A stretch of DNA of 64,000 bases from Corynebacterium callunae DSM 20147 (GCF_000344785.1 NC_020506.1:2775552-2839551); one strand, 5' to 3'. Positions 42,967-53,799 are shown, numbered from the stretch's first letter. A program made the numbers and translations. Notes: generated by a model not told the origin, from the letters alone.

Positions 42967-43314
42967 CTAAAAAACCACATTCACCAAAAACATATAGGCC
43001 ACAGTGCCACTCACAATGGACAACCCTGCGGAACCACGCCACCAGTGCAGCAGCGCGGTAAAAGCAATCGCCACTAAGGAAGCAAAAATGCCGCCGGGCG
43101 CACTGGACTGGCTAAAAAGTGTGTAGATAACCAGCACCAACATCACACCCACTGGCATCGTATTGCCCAGCACCGCCATGAGCTGATTGTTTTTAATTTT
43201 CCGCATGGCCACAAAGGGAAAAAGGCGCAGCAGCACAGTAATCACCGCAATTGGAATGAGCACCGCAGCGATGTCGATTAGCCCCACTCCGGGCGGGAGG
43301 CCATAATTACTCAT
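42967..43314 (-). CDS. azlD: AzlD-family small membrane subunit
   Basis: A 115-residue protein with three to four hydrophobic helices and the segment LRLFPFVAMRKI of AzlD/BrnE proteins. It pairs with the AzlC-type protein encoded directly upstream, overlapping it by eight bases, to form a branched-chain amino acid exporter of the LIV-E family. It is probably a paralogue of BrnFE, which corynebacteria usually encode elsewhere. Its own substrate is not evident. Near it lies hairpin repeat copy 2. Confidence 0.82.
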   Translation of the reverse strand: MSNYGLPPGVGLIDIAAVLIPIAVITVLLRLFPFVAMRKIKNNQLMAVLGNTMPVGVMLVLVIYTLFSQSSAPGGIFASLVAIAFTALLHWWRGSAGLSIVSGTVAYMFLVNVVF

Positions 43315-44020
43315 CGCGGGCCCGCAATTCTAGGGCTGCATCAACGCGCGGGAAGCGGAAGCGCAGCAACAATATGACAAAATATGCCGTTAGTGCCAGC
43401 ACCAGCATTTGGGCCGGTGCTAAAAATCCCGCAGCTACTGCCAGCACCAATGCGCTCAAAGGCAGTGAATAATCTTTGTTGTTTTTAAAAGCTTCCCAGG
43501 CCAACACCACAAAAAGCGCGGTGAGTGCAAAGTCCATGCCCTTAATTCCGGCAGGTAGTGCTTGGCCAGCCACTGCGCCAATGATGCCGGGGATAACCCA
43601 CAGCATTTGGCAGAAAATCTGAATGGTTAAAGTGCGCACCCCGCTGATATGTCCCGGGGGCCTGGCCGAAACAATCGCATAGGACTCGTCGGTAAGCGCG
43701 TAGGTAGAGTACGCGCGCCCCGCGCGGGATTTAATGGAATGGCGTGGGAAGCTGAGGCCGTAAAAGATGTGCCTAAAATTAACCATAAATCCGGTCAGCG
43801 CCGCCGAAATAGGGCCTACACCTGCGGTAACCATGCCGATGGCCAGAAATTCCATGGAGCCGGCGTAGATGACGATGGAGAAAATCGGCGTCCACCACCA
43901 AGCAAAACCGCTTTGCACCATCAGCAGCCCAAACGCCAGCCCCAGCGGAATAAGCCCCAGTCCGACGGCTGAGGTTTCAGCAATTCCGGCGCGTATCTCC
44001 TTTAGGGTCTCCGCACTCAT
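43307..44020 (-). CDS. azlC: AzlC-family amino acid exporter subunit
   Basis: A 237-residue membrane protein with about seven hydrophobic segments. The AzlC signature is clear: IPLGLAFGLLMVQSG, YAGSMEFLAIGM and VNFRHIFYGLSFP. Together with AzlD it exports branched-chain amino acids or their analogues. It starts at ATG 44020, two bases after the stop of the YqgE gene, so azlCD may be co-transcribed with cca and yqgE. Confidence 0.87.
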   Translation of the reverse strand: MSAETLKEIRAGIAETSAVGLGLIPLGLAFGLLMVQSGFAWWWTPIFSIVIYAGSMEFLAIGMVTAGVGPISAALTGFMVNFRHIFYGLSFPRHSIKSRAGRAYSTYALTDESYAIVSARPPGHISGVRTLTIQIFCQMLWVIPGIIGAVAGQALPAGIKGMDFALTALFVVLAWEAFKNNKDYSLPLSALVLAVAAGFLAPAQMLVLALTAYFVILLLRFRFPRVDAALELRARDE

Positions 44021-44022
44021 TT

Positions 44023-44628
44023 CTAGTTATCAGAGGGGTCAGAGGGATAGGAGGCATATAAAGGCAAAGGCATTGCTTGTCGACGCATCACATCGCCCCA
44101 GACATCCACCCGCCCCGGCGCGATAATGTCGGAGGGCAGTGCGGGTGCAACAAACCAATCACCCTGCTCGATTTCCTCATTAAGCTGACCCGGAGCCCAT
44201 TCGGCATAACCTGCAAAAAAGCGCATACCTTCCAGGTCCGGTGCCACGGCCTCGGGTTCAGAGCGCAAATCGACGTGAACTAGACGGTTAGCCAACTTAT
44301 TAAAGTTTGTGGAGGCTGCAATATCCACACCCGGCTTGGTAACTCCCAAACCAACTACCGCTTGCTGGCTTAAAGGTCCACCAATATAAAGTGCCTGTGG
44401 CTTGGAGGTTAGATTCACCCATTCCGGCAGCACATTAGCCACCGCAACATCGGAGCGGGAGGCGATATTCACGCCAAAGGTGGTCACTGGCGAATGCTCA
44501 ATGACCAAAATGACGCTGCGCTCAAAATCTTCCGATGCCATATCCGGCGCGGAGACCAGCAGCATGCCAGGGGAGACCTCATTGCGTTCCAATGCGTTAA
44601 AAAGCCTATCTGCATAAAAATCACTCAT
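44023..44628 (-). CDS. YqgE/AlgH family protein
   Basis: A 201-residue soluble protein of UPF0301. The opening PGMLLVSAPDMASEDFERSV and the later LYIGGPL and FAGYAEWAPGQLNEEIEQGD are the conserved elements of the family; biochemical role unknown. ATG 44628 has AAGGAG seven bases upstream and is the correct start, although the frame is open further. It overlaps the end of the cca gene by eight bases. Confidence 0.87.
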   Translation of the reverse strand: MSDFYADRLFNALERNEVSPGMLLVSAPDMASEDFERSVILVIEHSPVTTFGVNIASRSDVAVANVLPEWVNLTSKPQALYIGGPLSQQAVVGLGVTKPGVDIAASTNFNKLANRLVHVDLRSEPEAVAPDLEGMRFFAGYAEWAPGQLNEEIEQGDWFVAPALPSDIIAPGRVDVWGDVMRRQAMPLPLYASYPSDPSDN

Positions 44629-46108
44629 TGTGTTCTCCTTCCCACCATGCTTTAAGTTCAGCGATGGCAACATCACGTTCCAGCGGTCCGCGCTCCAAAC
44701 GCAGTTCCTTCAAGAAATTCCATGCCTTACCCACCTGCGGGCCGCCGGGGATTCCCAGAATCTCCATAATCTCATTGCCATCCAGATCAGGACGGACTTT
44801 CGCAAGATCTTCGCGTGCTGCAATATCTTCGATGCGCTCTACCAAATGATCATAAGTTGCTTGCAGACGCGCAGCCTTACGTTTATTTCGCGTGGTGCAA
44901 TCGGCACGTACCAACTTATGCAGCCGTGGCAGCAGTTCACCGGCATCAGCCACATAGCGTCGCACTGCCGAATCAGTCCACTGGCCTTCGCCAAAACCAT
45001 GGAAGCGCATATGCAGGAAAACCAGCTGTCCGACATCGCTGACCATATGCTTTGAGTACTTCAGCTTACGCATTCTGCGACGCACCAACTTAGCACCAAC
45101 CACCTCATGCTGATGGAAGCTCACCCGGCCATCCTCACTGAATTCGCGAGTATCCGGCTTGCCACAGTCATGCAGCAGCGCTGCCCAGCGCAGCACCAAG
45201 TCAGGCTCTTCTTCTTGATCAATGGCCTGGCGCATCACCTGCAAAGAGTGGGCATAAACATCTTTGTGCTGCATATGCTCATCTTGGGTCATCTTCATAG
45301 CTGGGATCTCAGGGTAGATGATCTCTGCGATGCCAGTTTCCACCATGAGGTCAATGCCATCTTCTGGGCACTTGCCCAAAATCATCTTGTCCAATTCAAC
45401 CTGCACACGTTCGGCAGTAATGCGAGTGATCTGGCTTGCCATGTCAGTCATGGCGCTAACTACCCGCGGCGCCACCTTAAATCCAAGTTGGGAGACAAAA
45501 CGCGCAGCGCGCAGCATTCTCAGTGGATCATCATTAAAAGACTGCTCAGGAGTGGCTGGGGTGTCTAGGCGTTGCAGCAGCAAATCATCCAAACCGCCCA
45601 CTGGATCATGGAAGGTCAGGGCACCATCTGCGGCAATTTCCACTGCCATGGCATTAACTCTGAAATCGCGACGAATCAGATCACCTTCGAGGGTGTCACC
45701 AAAGGTGACCTCGGGATTGCGGGAATTGCCATCATAAACATCAGAGCGGAAGGTAGTGATCTCAATTTGCTGACCATGCTTTTCCGCGGACAGGGTGCCA
45801 AAGGCGATACCGGTATCCCACACCACATCGGCATAGGCATCCAAAATATCGCGGGTGTCCTCGGGACGGGCGTCGGTAGTGAAATCGAGGTCATGGCCCA
45901 ACTCACCCAAAAATGCATCGCGGACAGAGCCACCCACTAAATAAAGTGAGTGACCTTTCTTATTAAAGGCCGCGGCAAGGGGAGTAAGAATCTCTGAAAG
46001 GTTCCCAACTGCTTGGTGCGCGCGTGCCATGAGGGCGAGGCGATCTGTTTCTACTTCGACAGTCGCCCCGGGGTCTTGAACATGGTTTTGAGCATCCTGG
46101 GAATTCAC
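44621..46108 (-). CDS. cca: CCA-adding tRNA nucleotidyltransferase
   Basis: A 495-residue enzyme that builds the 3' CCA end of tRNAs from CTP and ATP. The head domain has LVGGSVRDAFLG, the catalytic DLDFTTDA, and IRRDFRVNAMA. An HD domain follows (RWAALLHDCGKP), as in many actinobacterial forms, and may remove phosphates from tRNA ends. Start GTG 46108 (NSQDAQNHV next) is preferred over the 46141 frame. It is divergent from the Nudix gene; hairpin repeat copy 3 lies between. The order cca, Nudix, DUF6049, murJ, sigM matches Mycobacterium tuberculosis Rv3907c-Rv3911. Confidence 0.92.
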   Translation of the reverse strand: MNSQDAQNHVQDPGATVEVETDRLALMARAHQAVGNLSEILTPLAAAFNKKGHSLYLVGGSVRDAFLGELGHDLDFTTDARPEDTRDILDAYADVVWDTGIAFGTLSAEKHGQQIEITTFRSDVYDGNSRNPEVTFGDTLEGDLIRRDFRVNAMAVEIAADGALTFHDPVGGLDDLLLQRLDTPATPEQSFNDDPLRMLRAARFVSQLGFKVAPRVVSAMTDMASQITRITAERVQVELDKMILGKCPEDGIDLMVETGIAEIIYPEIPAMKMTQDEHMQHKDVYAHSLQVMRQAIDQEEEPDLVLRWAALLHDCGKPDTREFSEDGRVSFHQHEVVGAKLVRRRMRKLKYSKHMVSDVGQLVFLHMRFHGFGEGQWTDSAVRRYVADAGELLPRLHKLVRADCTTRNKRKAARLQATYDHLVERIEDIAAREDLAKVRPDLDGNEIMEILGIPGGPQVGKAWNFLKELRLERGPLERDVAIAELKAWWEGEHNE

Positions 46109-46201
46109 GAATCTGAGTCTACCCAGTAAGCAGCCCAGCAAAAACTACGCTCCGGGCCAATGGCTGCGTGCCCGCACCACAAAACCTCCATTTGTGGCGC
46201 C

Positions 46202-46255
46202 TTGTGCGGGATATGGTCACTTTTCCGGCCCCAAAAGTGACCATATCCCGCACAA
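46202..46255. repeat. Long hairpin repeat, copy 3
   Basis: Two perfect 23-base arms, beginning TTGTGCGGGATATGGTCAC, around the loop CCGGCCCC. The left flank has CCGCACCACAAAA, as in copy 1. It lies between the divergent cca and Nudix genes. Confidence 0.9.
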
Positions 46256-46370
46256 TCCACCTTTTTAGCGGTCGATGTGGTGCGAACCAGACTGACTTAT
46301 AGGGGTAAAGCCACCGCAATTAGTGGTTCATTAATACCGAATAGCCAACACTCGCGATACGATTGCTTGA

Positions 46371-47348
46371 ATGAGTGACTTGAAGCCCGAGGGGAACACC
46401 AGCGGGGCGCCAAAAAGAAGGCGTCGCCGCCGCTCTCGTCGTCCTTCAGGTCAAAATCAGGCGCAAAACCAGCAGAACCAGCAAGGCCAGCAGAACGCTC
46501 AGCCCGCAGCAGAAGCCTCTACCAAGAGTGCGCCACCCCATAACACTGCTGCCAGCAGCGGAAATGAAGAGCAGAAGCCAAATAGGCGGCGCCGTTCGCG
46601 ACGTCGGGGTAATCGCAAGAGCACTAAAGATGTGCAGCAGGGCCAAAAGCAGCTCAACCCCGACAAAACCGAAAAGCTCGAAAAAGCGGTAAAGGTAGAG
46701 GTCACTGCAGCAGACACTCGCGAAAAGCCGGTCAAGAATAAGGGATCTAAAGATAAGTCCAAAAATGATCGCAATCGCCGGAAGTCTAATTCTCAGCGTC
46801 GTCGTCCCAATAACCGTGTGCACCAGGCGGGGCAGCAGTCTCGCATGGTCACCTCGGATGAAACTTCTGCAGGTGGTTTGGTAGTTTCTGGTCTCGCAGA
46901 ATCTGTTAATGAGCACGGCGAGGTAGATCTTTCCAAGGTCTATGTAGCGCTTATTGGCCGTTTGGACCGTCGCGGTCGTCTGCTGTGGTCTATGCCTAAG
47001 GGTCACGTTGAGCCTGGCGAAGGTAAGGCAGCTACTGCCGAGCGCGAAGTGTGGGAAGAAACCGGTATTCACGGCGAGGTCTTTACTGAGCTGGGTGTTA
47101 TTGATTATTGGTTTGTTTCCGAGGGCAAGCGCATTCATAAGACTGTGCACCATCACCTGTTGCGTTTTGTCGACGGCGATCTTAATGATGAAGATCCGGA
47201 GGTCACGGAAGTGGCATGGATTCCTGCGCATCAGCTCATTGAGCATCTCGCATTTGCCGATGAGCGCAAGCTAGCGCGCATGGCTCATGATCTTTTGCCT
47301 GAATACGCCCGTAAGGAAAAGGCGGAGGGAAGGGCTACTCCGCGGTGA
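46371..47348 (+). CDS. Nudix hydrolase with long basic N-terminal tail
   Basis: A 325-residue protein. Residues 1-160 are low-complexity and strongly basic ([14 protein letters not shown], Gln-rich stretches, [13 protein letters not shown]), likely disordered and able to bind nucleic acid. Residues 165-315 form a Nudix domain whose box starts [20 protein letters not shown], with all catalytic Glu/Arg residues. It corresponds by position to MutT4 (Rv3908) of M. tuberculosis. The substrate is presumably a nucleotide derivative. It overlaps the next gene by four bases (GTGA). Confidence 0.88.
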   Translation: MSDLKPEGNTSGAPKRRRRRRSRRPSGQNQAQNQQNQQGQQNAQPAAEASTKSAPPHNTAASSGNEEQKPNRRRRSRRRGNRKSTKDVQQGQKQLNPDKTEKLEKAVKVEVTAADTREKPVKNKGSKDKSKNDRNRRKSNSQRRRPNNRVHQAGQQSRMVTSDETSAGGLVVSGLAESVNEHGEVDLSKVYVALIGRLDRRGRLLWSMPKGHVEPGEGKAATAEREVWEETGIHGEVFTELGVIDYWFVSEGKRIHKTVHHHLLRFVDGDLNDEDPEVTEVAWIPAHQLIEHLAFADERKLARMAHDLLPEYARKEKAEGRATPR

Positions 47349-49975
47349 GGTCTCCACATGGCGCAAGCCAGACCCCAAGATCACAGGGGTCACGAGCCCT
47401 CATTTCAAGTGTGACTGCAACCACAATTTTGGGTGCAAGTGCACTTTTTGGCGCCTCAGCGCTGGCTTTACCCTTGCCGGTTGAACCGACTGATCCCGTG
47501 GTCAGCGAACTCTGGGTAAACCCAAATGCCCGCGCTGATGATTCAGTTTCAGATGTTGATGTAGAGGTCCTCGATTTTGAGATGCCCTCCGACAAGCTCA
47601 GTGTAAATGTGGGGGAGACCTTCACTGCGAAGGTGAAGATCACCAATCACACCAATGAAGAGCTGACAAATATTACGCTCTCAGTGCAGCGCCAAGAGGC
47701 CTCCGCTGATGTAGCTACCGCACGCGTTGCTGCTACCAGCGATTATTACCCTTATTATGGCCCCAACCTCACCCTCGATGATGAGCTCGCGCCGGGTGAT
47801 TCCCTGGAAACTGAGGTAGAAATCCCCACCGACAGCCTCACCATCAGCCAGGCTGGCACCTATCCCATCAGCATTAATCTATCCGGTCAGCTGGATGGCG
47901 TGGCGCGTTATTTAGATTCGCAGCGTTTCCTGCTGCCGGTGCTCGGGGAGACTAAAGACACCGAGGCCACGCCGACCACCATGATTTATCCGCTCAGCGC
48001 GCAAACCCATGTGCTCGGCGGGGAGACTGGCACCGCGCCCGAAGATCCGCCACTGCTGGTCAGTTCGGATGAGTTGGCGGGCGAGTTGACGGCCGAAGGC
48101 CGTTTAAGTGTGCTTCTCGACGCCTACCTGCAAGCTTCAGAAGAAGTTCGCGATGCAACCTGTCTGGCTATCGATCCTCAATTGCTCGATGTGGTCGAAC
48201 GCATGACGCAGGGCTATACCGTCGCAGAAAACCGCGTGAGCACGGTACGCCAAAGCCAACGACTGCGTGATTTATGGACCGCGGATAATCAACCCAACGT
48301 CGGTGTTCCAGGCTCTGGCTCAGCCGATGCTGCGGTGTTTTTGGAAAAGCTGCGCACTGCCGCAGCTGATAGTTGCACAGTGGCTTTGCCCTGGGCCAAT
48401 GCTGATTTGGATGCCGTGAACCAAACCAATAATCAGTGGTTGATGCGAGAGGCTATCCAGCGTGGCAGCACCACTATCACGGAAATTCTCGGAGTTACCC
48501 CCCAAACCAATGTGGTTATTCCGGGCAGCGGCTTTATCAGCCCAAATGCGGCTCAAGATTTGGGCTGGGCTGATGCCTCGGCAACTGAAAGCACACCTGA
48601 GCACGCCTGGGAGATTCAAAGTGGCAGTGCTGAAATTTTGGCACATTCAGATCAAAGTGCTTTGGATAATCCCAAACCAACTCCAGGTGAGGTAGCAGCA
48701 CCAACTCCCACCACACCAGTGTCGGTATTGGTGGCGGAGAATACGGTGTGGCGCACTCCTAGTGCGGATCGTTTCCATGCCTTAGCTACCGGAATTACGG
48801 CAGTGACCTATCAGGGTTCATTGTCTGCAACTCTTGCCACCTTGGGTGAGAATCCAGAAACAGTGGGCTATTCCAATCCGGATTCTCGTTATGATTACTC
48901 CCTCGATACCGCAGCCTCTCGTAATTTAAGCGGTCAGGCCTCTTTGCGTTTGGCAGTGGAAAATAGCGATGCTGAGACCCCAGTGTTGGTAATCCCTTCA
49001 GCCACCTTGGATGGAGCAGATGGTGAGATGCTTTTGGATACCACTGCAGATCTCATCAATTCCGGAGCAGCCAGCCCCTTTACTTTGCAGCAATATCTCA
49101 CTGCCGATGAAGAGCAACGCAACCAACTTGCCGAGGCCGTCACCACCGATGGCTTGCCGGATGAAACCTCTTTTGGTGCACCCTATGCAGACCCAGCATC
49201 GCCAACAGAATCAGAGGTGCTGCGTGCAACTCAGCAAGCAGCCTATATTGATGACCTCACCGGCATTATGTTTAATGATCCCGGCATTGTGCTTACCCGT
49301 TATGGCTTTACGGCACCGTTACGCCAGGACCTTTTGCGCGCGCTTAGCCTGATTAATCGCCGTTCTTTTGCACAACATAGCGCAGCCACTGCGGAATCCG
49401 ATACGGTGCTTAATGACAATCGCGATGCCTTACAGCAATTGCGCAGCTCGGTAGCTTTGTTGCCACCAGGCAATGTATACACCCGCACCTCGGATTCCTC
49501 GCCGCTGATTATCGTGGCGCAAAATGGCTTGCCGCTACCCACCGAAACGCAAATTTTGTATTCCGGTCCCGATAATGCGCTGATTAATACCCCAGGCGTA
49601 GTGCGTATTCCAGCACTGGGTTCGATCACCTTGCAGATGACGGCTGATCTACCCGATGACAATGAGCGCACCGATCTCACCTTATGGTTGGCTTCCCCCG
49701 ACGGCGCCACCATCAGTGAGCCGGTGGATATTTCGGTGCAACCGCGTCCCAATGTCACCGGCACGATGACGATTGTGGCTTTGGGCATTGTCACCTTGGG
49801 TGGATTGATATTCTTGCGCTTTTTTCGCAAGAAAAAAGCGGCCCGCCTAAAAAACCTGGCACCCTCAGACCAGCCCAAGGTCCGGGCAGGGAGGCGTCGA
49901 CAAGCGTCTGGACACAGCCGCAGCGGCCGCGCCGATGATGGGTCGGGGTCGCCGAAACCGCCCGGCGCCCGCTAA
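47345..49975 (+). CDS. DUF6049-type secreted membrane-anchored protein
   Basis: An 876-residue protein starting at GTG 47345. A signal-like hydrophobic stretch lies at about residues 20-45. An exported, beta-rich region follows ([34 protein letters not shown]), then a long domain and a single C-terminal transmembrane helix ([20 protein letters not shown]) with a basic tail. It corresponds to Rv3909, always found before MurJ in this order, so a role in envelope assembly is likely but unproven. Translation appears coupled to the Nudix gene. Confidence 0.82.
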   Translation: MRSPHGASQTPRSQGSRALISSVTATTILGASALFGASALALPLPVEPTDPVVSELWVNPNARADDSVSDVDVEVLDFEMPSDKLSVNVGETFTAKVKITNHTNEELTNITLSVQRQEASADVATARVAATSDYYPYYGPNLTLDDELAPGDSLETEVEIPTDSLTISQAGTYPISINLSGQLDGVARYLDSQRFLLPVLGETKDTEATPTTMIYPLSAQTHVLGGETGTAPEDPPLLVSSDELAGELTAEGRLSVLLDAYLQASEEVRDATCLAIDPQLLDVVERMTQGYTVAENRVSTVRQSQRLRDLWTADNQPNVGVPGSGSADAAVFLEKLRTAAADSCTVALPWANADLDAVNQTNNQWLMREAIQRGSTTITEILGVTPQTNVVIPGSGFISPNAAQDLGWADASATESTPEHAWEIQSGSAEILAHSDQSALDNPKPTPGEVAAPTPTTPVSVLVAENTVWRTPSADRFHALATGITAVTYQGSLSATLATLGENPETVGYSNPDSRYDYSLDTAASRNLSGQASLRLAVENSDAETPVLVIPSATLDGADGEMLLDTTADLINSGAASPFTLQQYLTADEEQRNQLAEAVTTDGLPDETSFGAPYADPASPTESEVLRATQQAAYIDDLTGIMFNDPGIVLTRYGFTAPLRQDLLRALSLINRRSFAQHSAATAESDTVLNDNRDALQQLRSSVALLPPGNVYTRTSDSSPLIIVAQNGLPLPTETQILYSGPDNALINTPGVVRIPALGSITLQMTADLPDDNERTDLTLWLASPDGATISEPVDISVQPRPNVTGTMTIVALGIVTLGGLIFLRFFRKKKAARLKNLAPSDQPKVRAGRRRQASGHSRSGRADDGSGSPKPPGAR

Positions 49976-50046
49976 CGTATCCGTTCTAATAGTCTTATTC
50001 GCCGTGCTCCGCCCAAAGTGGGACACATGTATACGAATGGTCACCA

Positions 50047-53000
50047 GTGAGTTCTGCCAATGCGCACCAACCCGAGCAACAAGTGGGACAACGCTCCCGC
50101 ATTGTTCCTCCCACGCCTCCGTCCCCTGTGCCGGAGGCTCGCAAGAAAACCTCAGCCGCCGTTGAGGATCGTTCCAAGCTGAAAAGCTCGCCCGCCCCGG
50201 AAACGTACCCCGCGTCCCCTGCGTCCCCAACTTCTCAGGCTTCCGCGCAGGCTTCCGCGCAGAGATCGGCGCAGAGATCAGCACCAGCTGCCCACGTTGC
50301 CGCGGTCGCCAACTCTGCAAACAAGCCACATGGCAAAGCAGCCACCAGTGACAATGATGTGGTGCGCTCCACCGGCTCAATGGCGCTAGCTACTTTGCTC
50401 AGCCGTATCACCGGTTTCTTGCGCACTGTCATGATTGGTGCGGCACTGTCGCCGGCGATCGCTTCGGCCTTTAATACGGCTAATACGTTGCCCAACCTGA
50501 TCACTGAAATTGTGCTCGGCGCGGTGCTGACATCCTTGGTTATTCCGGTGCTTACCCGCGCGGAAAAAGAGGATGCCGATGGCGGCTCTGGCTTCTTTAG
50601 ACGCCTGCTGACACTCTCGGTGACACTGCTGGGTGGTGTGACCATCTTGTCCATTATTGGCGCGCCACTACTGACTCGGATGATGCTTTCTTCTGAGGGC
50701 CAGGTCAACGTGGTGATGTCCACGGCATTTGCCTATTGGCTGCTGCCACAGATTTTCTTCTATGGACTCTTTGCACTGTTTATGGCAGTGCTTAATACAC
50801 GTGAAATCTTTAAGCCAGGTGCCTGGGCGCCCGTGGTCAACAATGTAATCACCCTGGCAGTCTTAGGCATTTACATGCTGTGGCCTGCACGTTTGTACCC
50901 AGATCAACATGTCAGCATTTTTGATCCACAGATTCTATTCCTGGGCATTGGCACCACCTTGGGCATTGTCGCGCAATGTCTGATCATGGTTCCTTATCTG
51001 CGTCGCGCCGGGATTGATATGCGCCCGCTGTGGGGAATTGATGCCCGCCTCAAGCAATTTGGTGGCATGGCCTTGGCGATTATCGTCTATGTGGGCATCT
51101 CCCAATTTGGCTATATCATCACCACTCGTATCGCTTCCTTGGCTGATGATGCCGCGCCATTTATTTACCAACAGCATTGGATGCTGTTGCAGGTTCCTTA
51201 TGGAATTATCGGCGTTACGCTGCTTACTGCCATCATGCCGCGCCTATCGCGTAACGCTGCAGAAGGCGACGATAGGGCAGTGGTTTCCGATCTTAAACTC
51301 GGCTCCAAACTCACTTTTATTGCCCTGATTCCGATCGTGGTGTTCTTCACCGCCTTTGGTGTTCCTATTGCCAATGCGCTTTTTGCCTATGGCCAATTTG
51401 ATTCCAATGCCGCCAATATCTTGGGCTGGACTTTAAGTTTCTCTGCTTTCACCCTGATCCCTTATTCCTTGGTGCTGCTACATCTGCGTGTGTTTTATGC
51501 CCGCGAGGAAGTGTGGACACCAACTTTCATCATCGCCGGAATCACCGCCACCAAGGTTGTGCTTTCCCTGCTTGCTCCAATGCTCTCCAGCTCCCCGGAG
51601 CGTGTGGTGGTGTTGCTGGGTGCAGCCAATGGTTTCAGCTTTATTACCGGTGCTGTTATCGGCGCTTATTTGCTGCGTAAGAAGCTTGGTCTTTTGGGCA
51701 TGCGCTCTTTGGCAAAGACTTCCCTGTGGGCACTTGGTTCCGCGGTGGCAGGTGCTGCTGCGGCGTGGGTTTTGAGCTGGATTATCCAAGCCATCATGGG
51801 CGATTTCCTGCTGGGCACTTTGGGCTCCGTTGGTTATCTGCTCTTCCTTGGTGTGTTAGGTGTTTTCTTCCTCATCGTCACCGGCTTGGTGCTATCGCGT
51901 TCCGGTTTGCCAGAGGTGCAAAACCTGGGCCAGGCCTTGACGCGCATCCCTGGCATGCACCGCTTCATTCGCCCCAACTCCAAGATTTCTTTGGATGTGG
52001 GCGAGGTGTCCGAACAAGACTTCTCCACCCAGTTGGCAGCTTCCAGTGAGTTTGCCGCCACGCCAGTTCCACCGCCGATGTCTGCCGGTATTGTGCGCGG
52101 TCCCCGCTTGGTGCCCGGCGCGCCAGTTTCTGATGGCCGTTTCCGCTTGCTGGCCGATCACGGTGGCGTGCAGGGTGCTCGTTTTTGGCAGGCCCGCGAG
52201 ATTGCCACCGGCAAGGAAATTGCCTTGGTCTTTGTGGATACCTCCGGCAATGCACCTTTTGCCGCACTCTCTCCAGCCGCTGCCGCCGGCATTGCCTATG
52301 AGGTGCAGCGTCGCACCAAGAAGCTGGCAGCACTTAACAGCCCCGCGATTGCGCCAAATATCCGCACCGAGGCCTACCGCAATGGTTGTTTGATTATGGC
52401 TGATTGGGTGCCAGGTTCCAGCCTGGCTGCTGTTGCCCAAGATGGCGCCGATCCGCGCGCCGCTGCCTACGCCTTGGCTGAGCTTTCCGAGGCAACGGGG
52501 GCTGCCCACAATGCTGGTGTGGCGCTCGGTTTGGACAATAAGTCCCGCATCCGCATTAACACAGACGGCATTGCTGTGCTGGCCTTCCCGGCAATTTTGC
52601 CGGAGTCCACTTTCCACCGCGATGCGCGCTGCTTGGCCGCCGCAGTTGAGATGCTTATCGACGAAAAGACGGCGCCCAATGATGTGAAAGATTTGGTCGC
52701 ACAGGCGCGCAAGCTAGCCTCCACTGAAGAGCCAGCTCCGGCAGATGATTTTAATGCCTTGGCATTATCCATGCGCACCTGTGGACTCTTCACCGAGGAA
52801 CCAGCTCAGTTGGTGGTGAAGAAGGAAAAGACTCCAAAGCCTGCCAAACGTGATGGTTTTGGTGCCTCCGATTATTCCCTCAAGGGCATGGCAACCATTG
52901 CCATTGTGGTTATTTTGCTGGTGTCCATGGTTGCTGCGGTCACTGCCTTCCTGACAAGTTTCTTGGGCAGCAATAATGAGGAATCTCCCCTTGCGACTGT

Positions 53001-53478
53001 GGAATCCGCCAGTGCTAGTGCAACCACTGAACCAGTTGGCCCGCCTTTGTACTTGCCCATTACCCAAGCCTTCAACTGGGATGAGGGTGCAGGTGCTGCC
53101 GAAGCTGATGTCATTGACACTGATCTAGACACCGCCTGGACTTCTACTGGCGGCACTGGCTTATTGGTGCAGCTAGAAAACCCTGCCACCTTGGATCGCT
53201 TGATCTTGAGTGCTGGAACTTCCGCCGATACCGCAGTGAACTCCACCGTGAAGATCTATGCCTTCCAGGATGAGAAGCCCACTGCACTTTCCGCGGGCAT
53301 TGAAATCGGCGAGGTGGAATATTCCGGCGAAAACCTCAGCCATGACATTGGCGATTCCACAAAGCTGCCCGGCAAGGTGCAGTCCTTGGTGATCTTGGTT
53401 GACGATGTTTCCGCTGAAGATTCTGCTGCTAGTGATCCTGCAGCGCAGATTGCAGAAGTTGAAGTTGTGGGCTGGTAA
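50047..53478 (+). CDS. murJ: MurJ lipid II flippase with pseudokinase and carbohydrate-binding-like tail
   Basis: A 1143-residue membrane protein. A disordered Ala/Ser/Pro-rich start (1-105) precedes the MurJ core with fourteen hydrophobic segments (about 110-630; RITGFLRTVMIGAAL is the conserved opening). Then comes a kinase-like domain without catalytic residues (about 690-920; DHGGVQGARFWQAREIATGK). A transmembrane helix (about 945-970) and an external discoidin-like domain (FNWDEGAGAAEADVIDTDLD) end it. MurJ flips lipid II for wall synthesis; in mycobacteria the kinase-like part is phosphorylated by PknB and binds FhaA. GTG 50047 is the start. Confidence 0.92.
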   Translation: MSSANAHQPEQQVGQRSRIVPPTPPSPVPEARKKTSAAVEDRSKLKSSPAPETYPASPASPTSQASAQASAQRSAQRSAPAAHVAAVANSANKPHGKAATSDNDVVRSTGSMALATLLSRITGFLRTVMIGAALSPAIASAFNTANTLPNLITEIVLGAVLTSLVIPVLTRAEKEDADGGSGFFRRLLTLSVTLLGGVTILSIIGAPLLTRMMLSSEGQVNVVMSTAFAYWLLPQIFFYGLFALFMAVLNTREIFKPGAWAPVVNNVITLAVLGIYMLWPARLYPDQHVSIFDPQILFLGIGTTLGIVAQCLIMVPYLRRAGIDMRPLWGIDARLKQFGGMALAIIVYVGISQFGYIITTRIASLADDAAPFIYQQHWMLLQVPYGIIGVTLLTAIMPRLSRNAAEGDDRAVVSDLKLGSKLTFIALIPIVVFFTAFGVPIANALFAYGQFDSNAANILGWTLSFSAFTLIPYSLVLLHLRVFYAREEVWTPTFIIAGITATKVVLSLLAPMLSSSPERVVVLLGAANGFSFITGAVIGAYLLRKKLGLLGMRSLAKTSLWALGSAVAGAAAAWVLSWIIQAIMGDFLLGTLGSVGYLLFLGVLGVFFLIVTGLVLSRSGLPEVQNLGQALTRIPGMHRFIRPNSKISLDVGEVSEQDFSTQLAASSEFAATPVPPPMSAGIVRGPRLVPGAPVSDGRFRLLADHGGVQGARFWQAREIATGKEIALVFVDTSGNAPFAALSPAAAAGIAYEVQRRTKKLAALNSPAIAPNIRTEAYRNGCLIMADWVPGSSLAAVAQDGADPRAAAYALAELSEATGAAHNAGVALGLDNKSRIRINTDGIAVLAFPAILPESTFHRDARCLAAAVEMLIDEKTAPNDVKDLVAQARKLASTEEPAPADDFNALALSMRTCGLFTEEPAQLVVKKEKTPKPAKRDGFGASDYSLKGMATIAIVVILLVSMVAAVTAFLTSFLGSNNEESPLATVESASASATTEPVGPPLYLPITQAFNWDEGAGAAEADVIDTDLDTAWTSTGGTGLLVQLENPATLDRLILSAGTSADTAVNSTVKIYAFQDEKPTALSAGIEIGEVEYSGENLSHDIGDSTKLPGKVQSLVILVDDVSAEDSAASDPAAQIAEVEVVGW

Positions 53479-53497
53479 ATTTTTCCGGCTTAGTTAG

Positions 53498-53538
53498 AAC
53501 CAGCTGCCTTGTTTGAAAAAACGAGGCAGCTGGTTTTT
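53498..53538 (+). terminator. Rho-independent terminator
   Basis: AACCAGCTGCCT pairs with AGGCAGCTGGTT, followed by TTT. It ends the Nudix-DUF6049-murJ operon. Confidence 0.9.
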
Positions 53539-53780
53539 GTTATTTCAGGTGGTTTTTCAACCCCGACTGGGTGCAACTGGCTTGGGGTTACACTGTGTTG
53601 CGTTGCCTAAGTGCGTGCTTAAGAGTCTCTGAGAGCAAATGGGCATAAACCTGCTCATTGGGTCTGCCACCGCTTAAATCACCTTAAGGATTGGTAGATC
53701 CTGTTCTACACCTCCCACTGTGGTGGGTATTGAAGGTAGGGAAGTAGCACCGATACTAAACCTCACAGCGACATTCAACT

Positions 53781-53799
53781 GGGATACGGAGTGTATCCC
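53781..53799. promoter_or_regulatory. Inverted repeat before sigM
   Basis: GGGATAC-GGAGT-GTATCCC is a perfect palindrome 19 bases before the sigM start codon. It could be an operator, or its GGGAT halves may be part of an ECF-type promoter. Confidence 0.45.
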
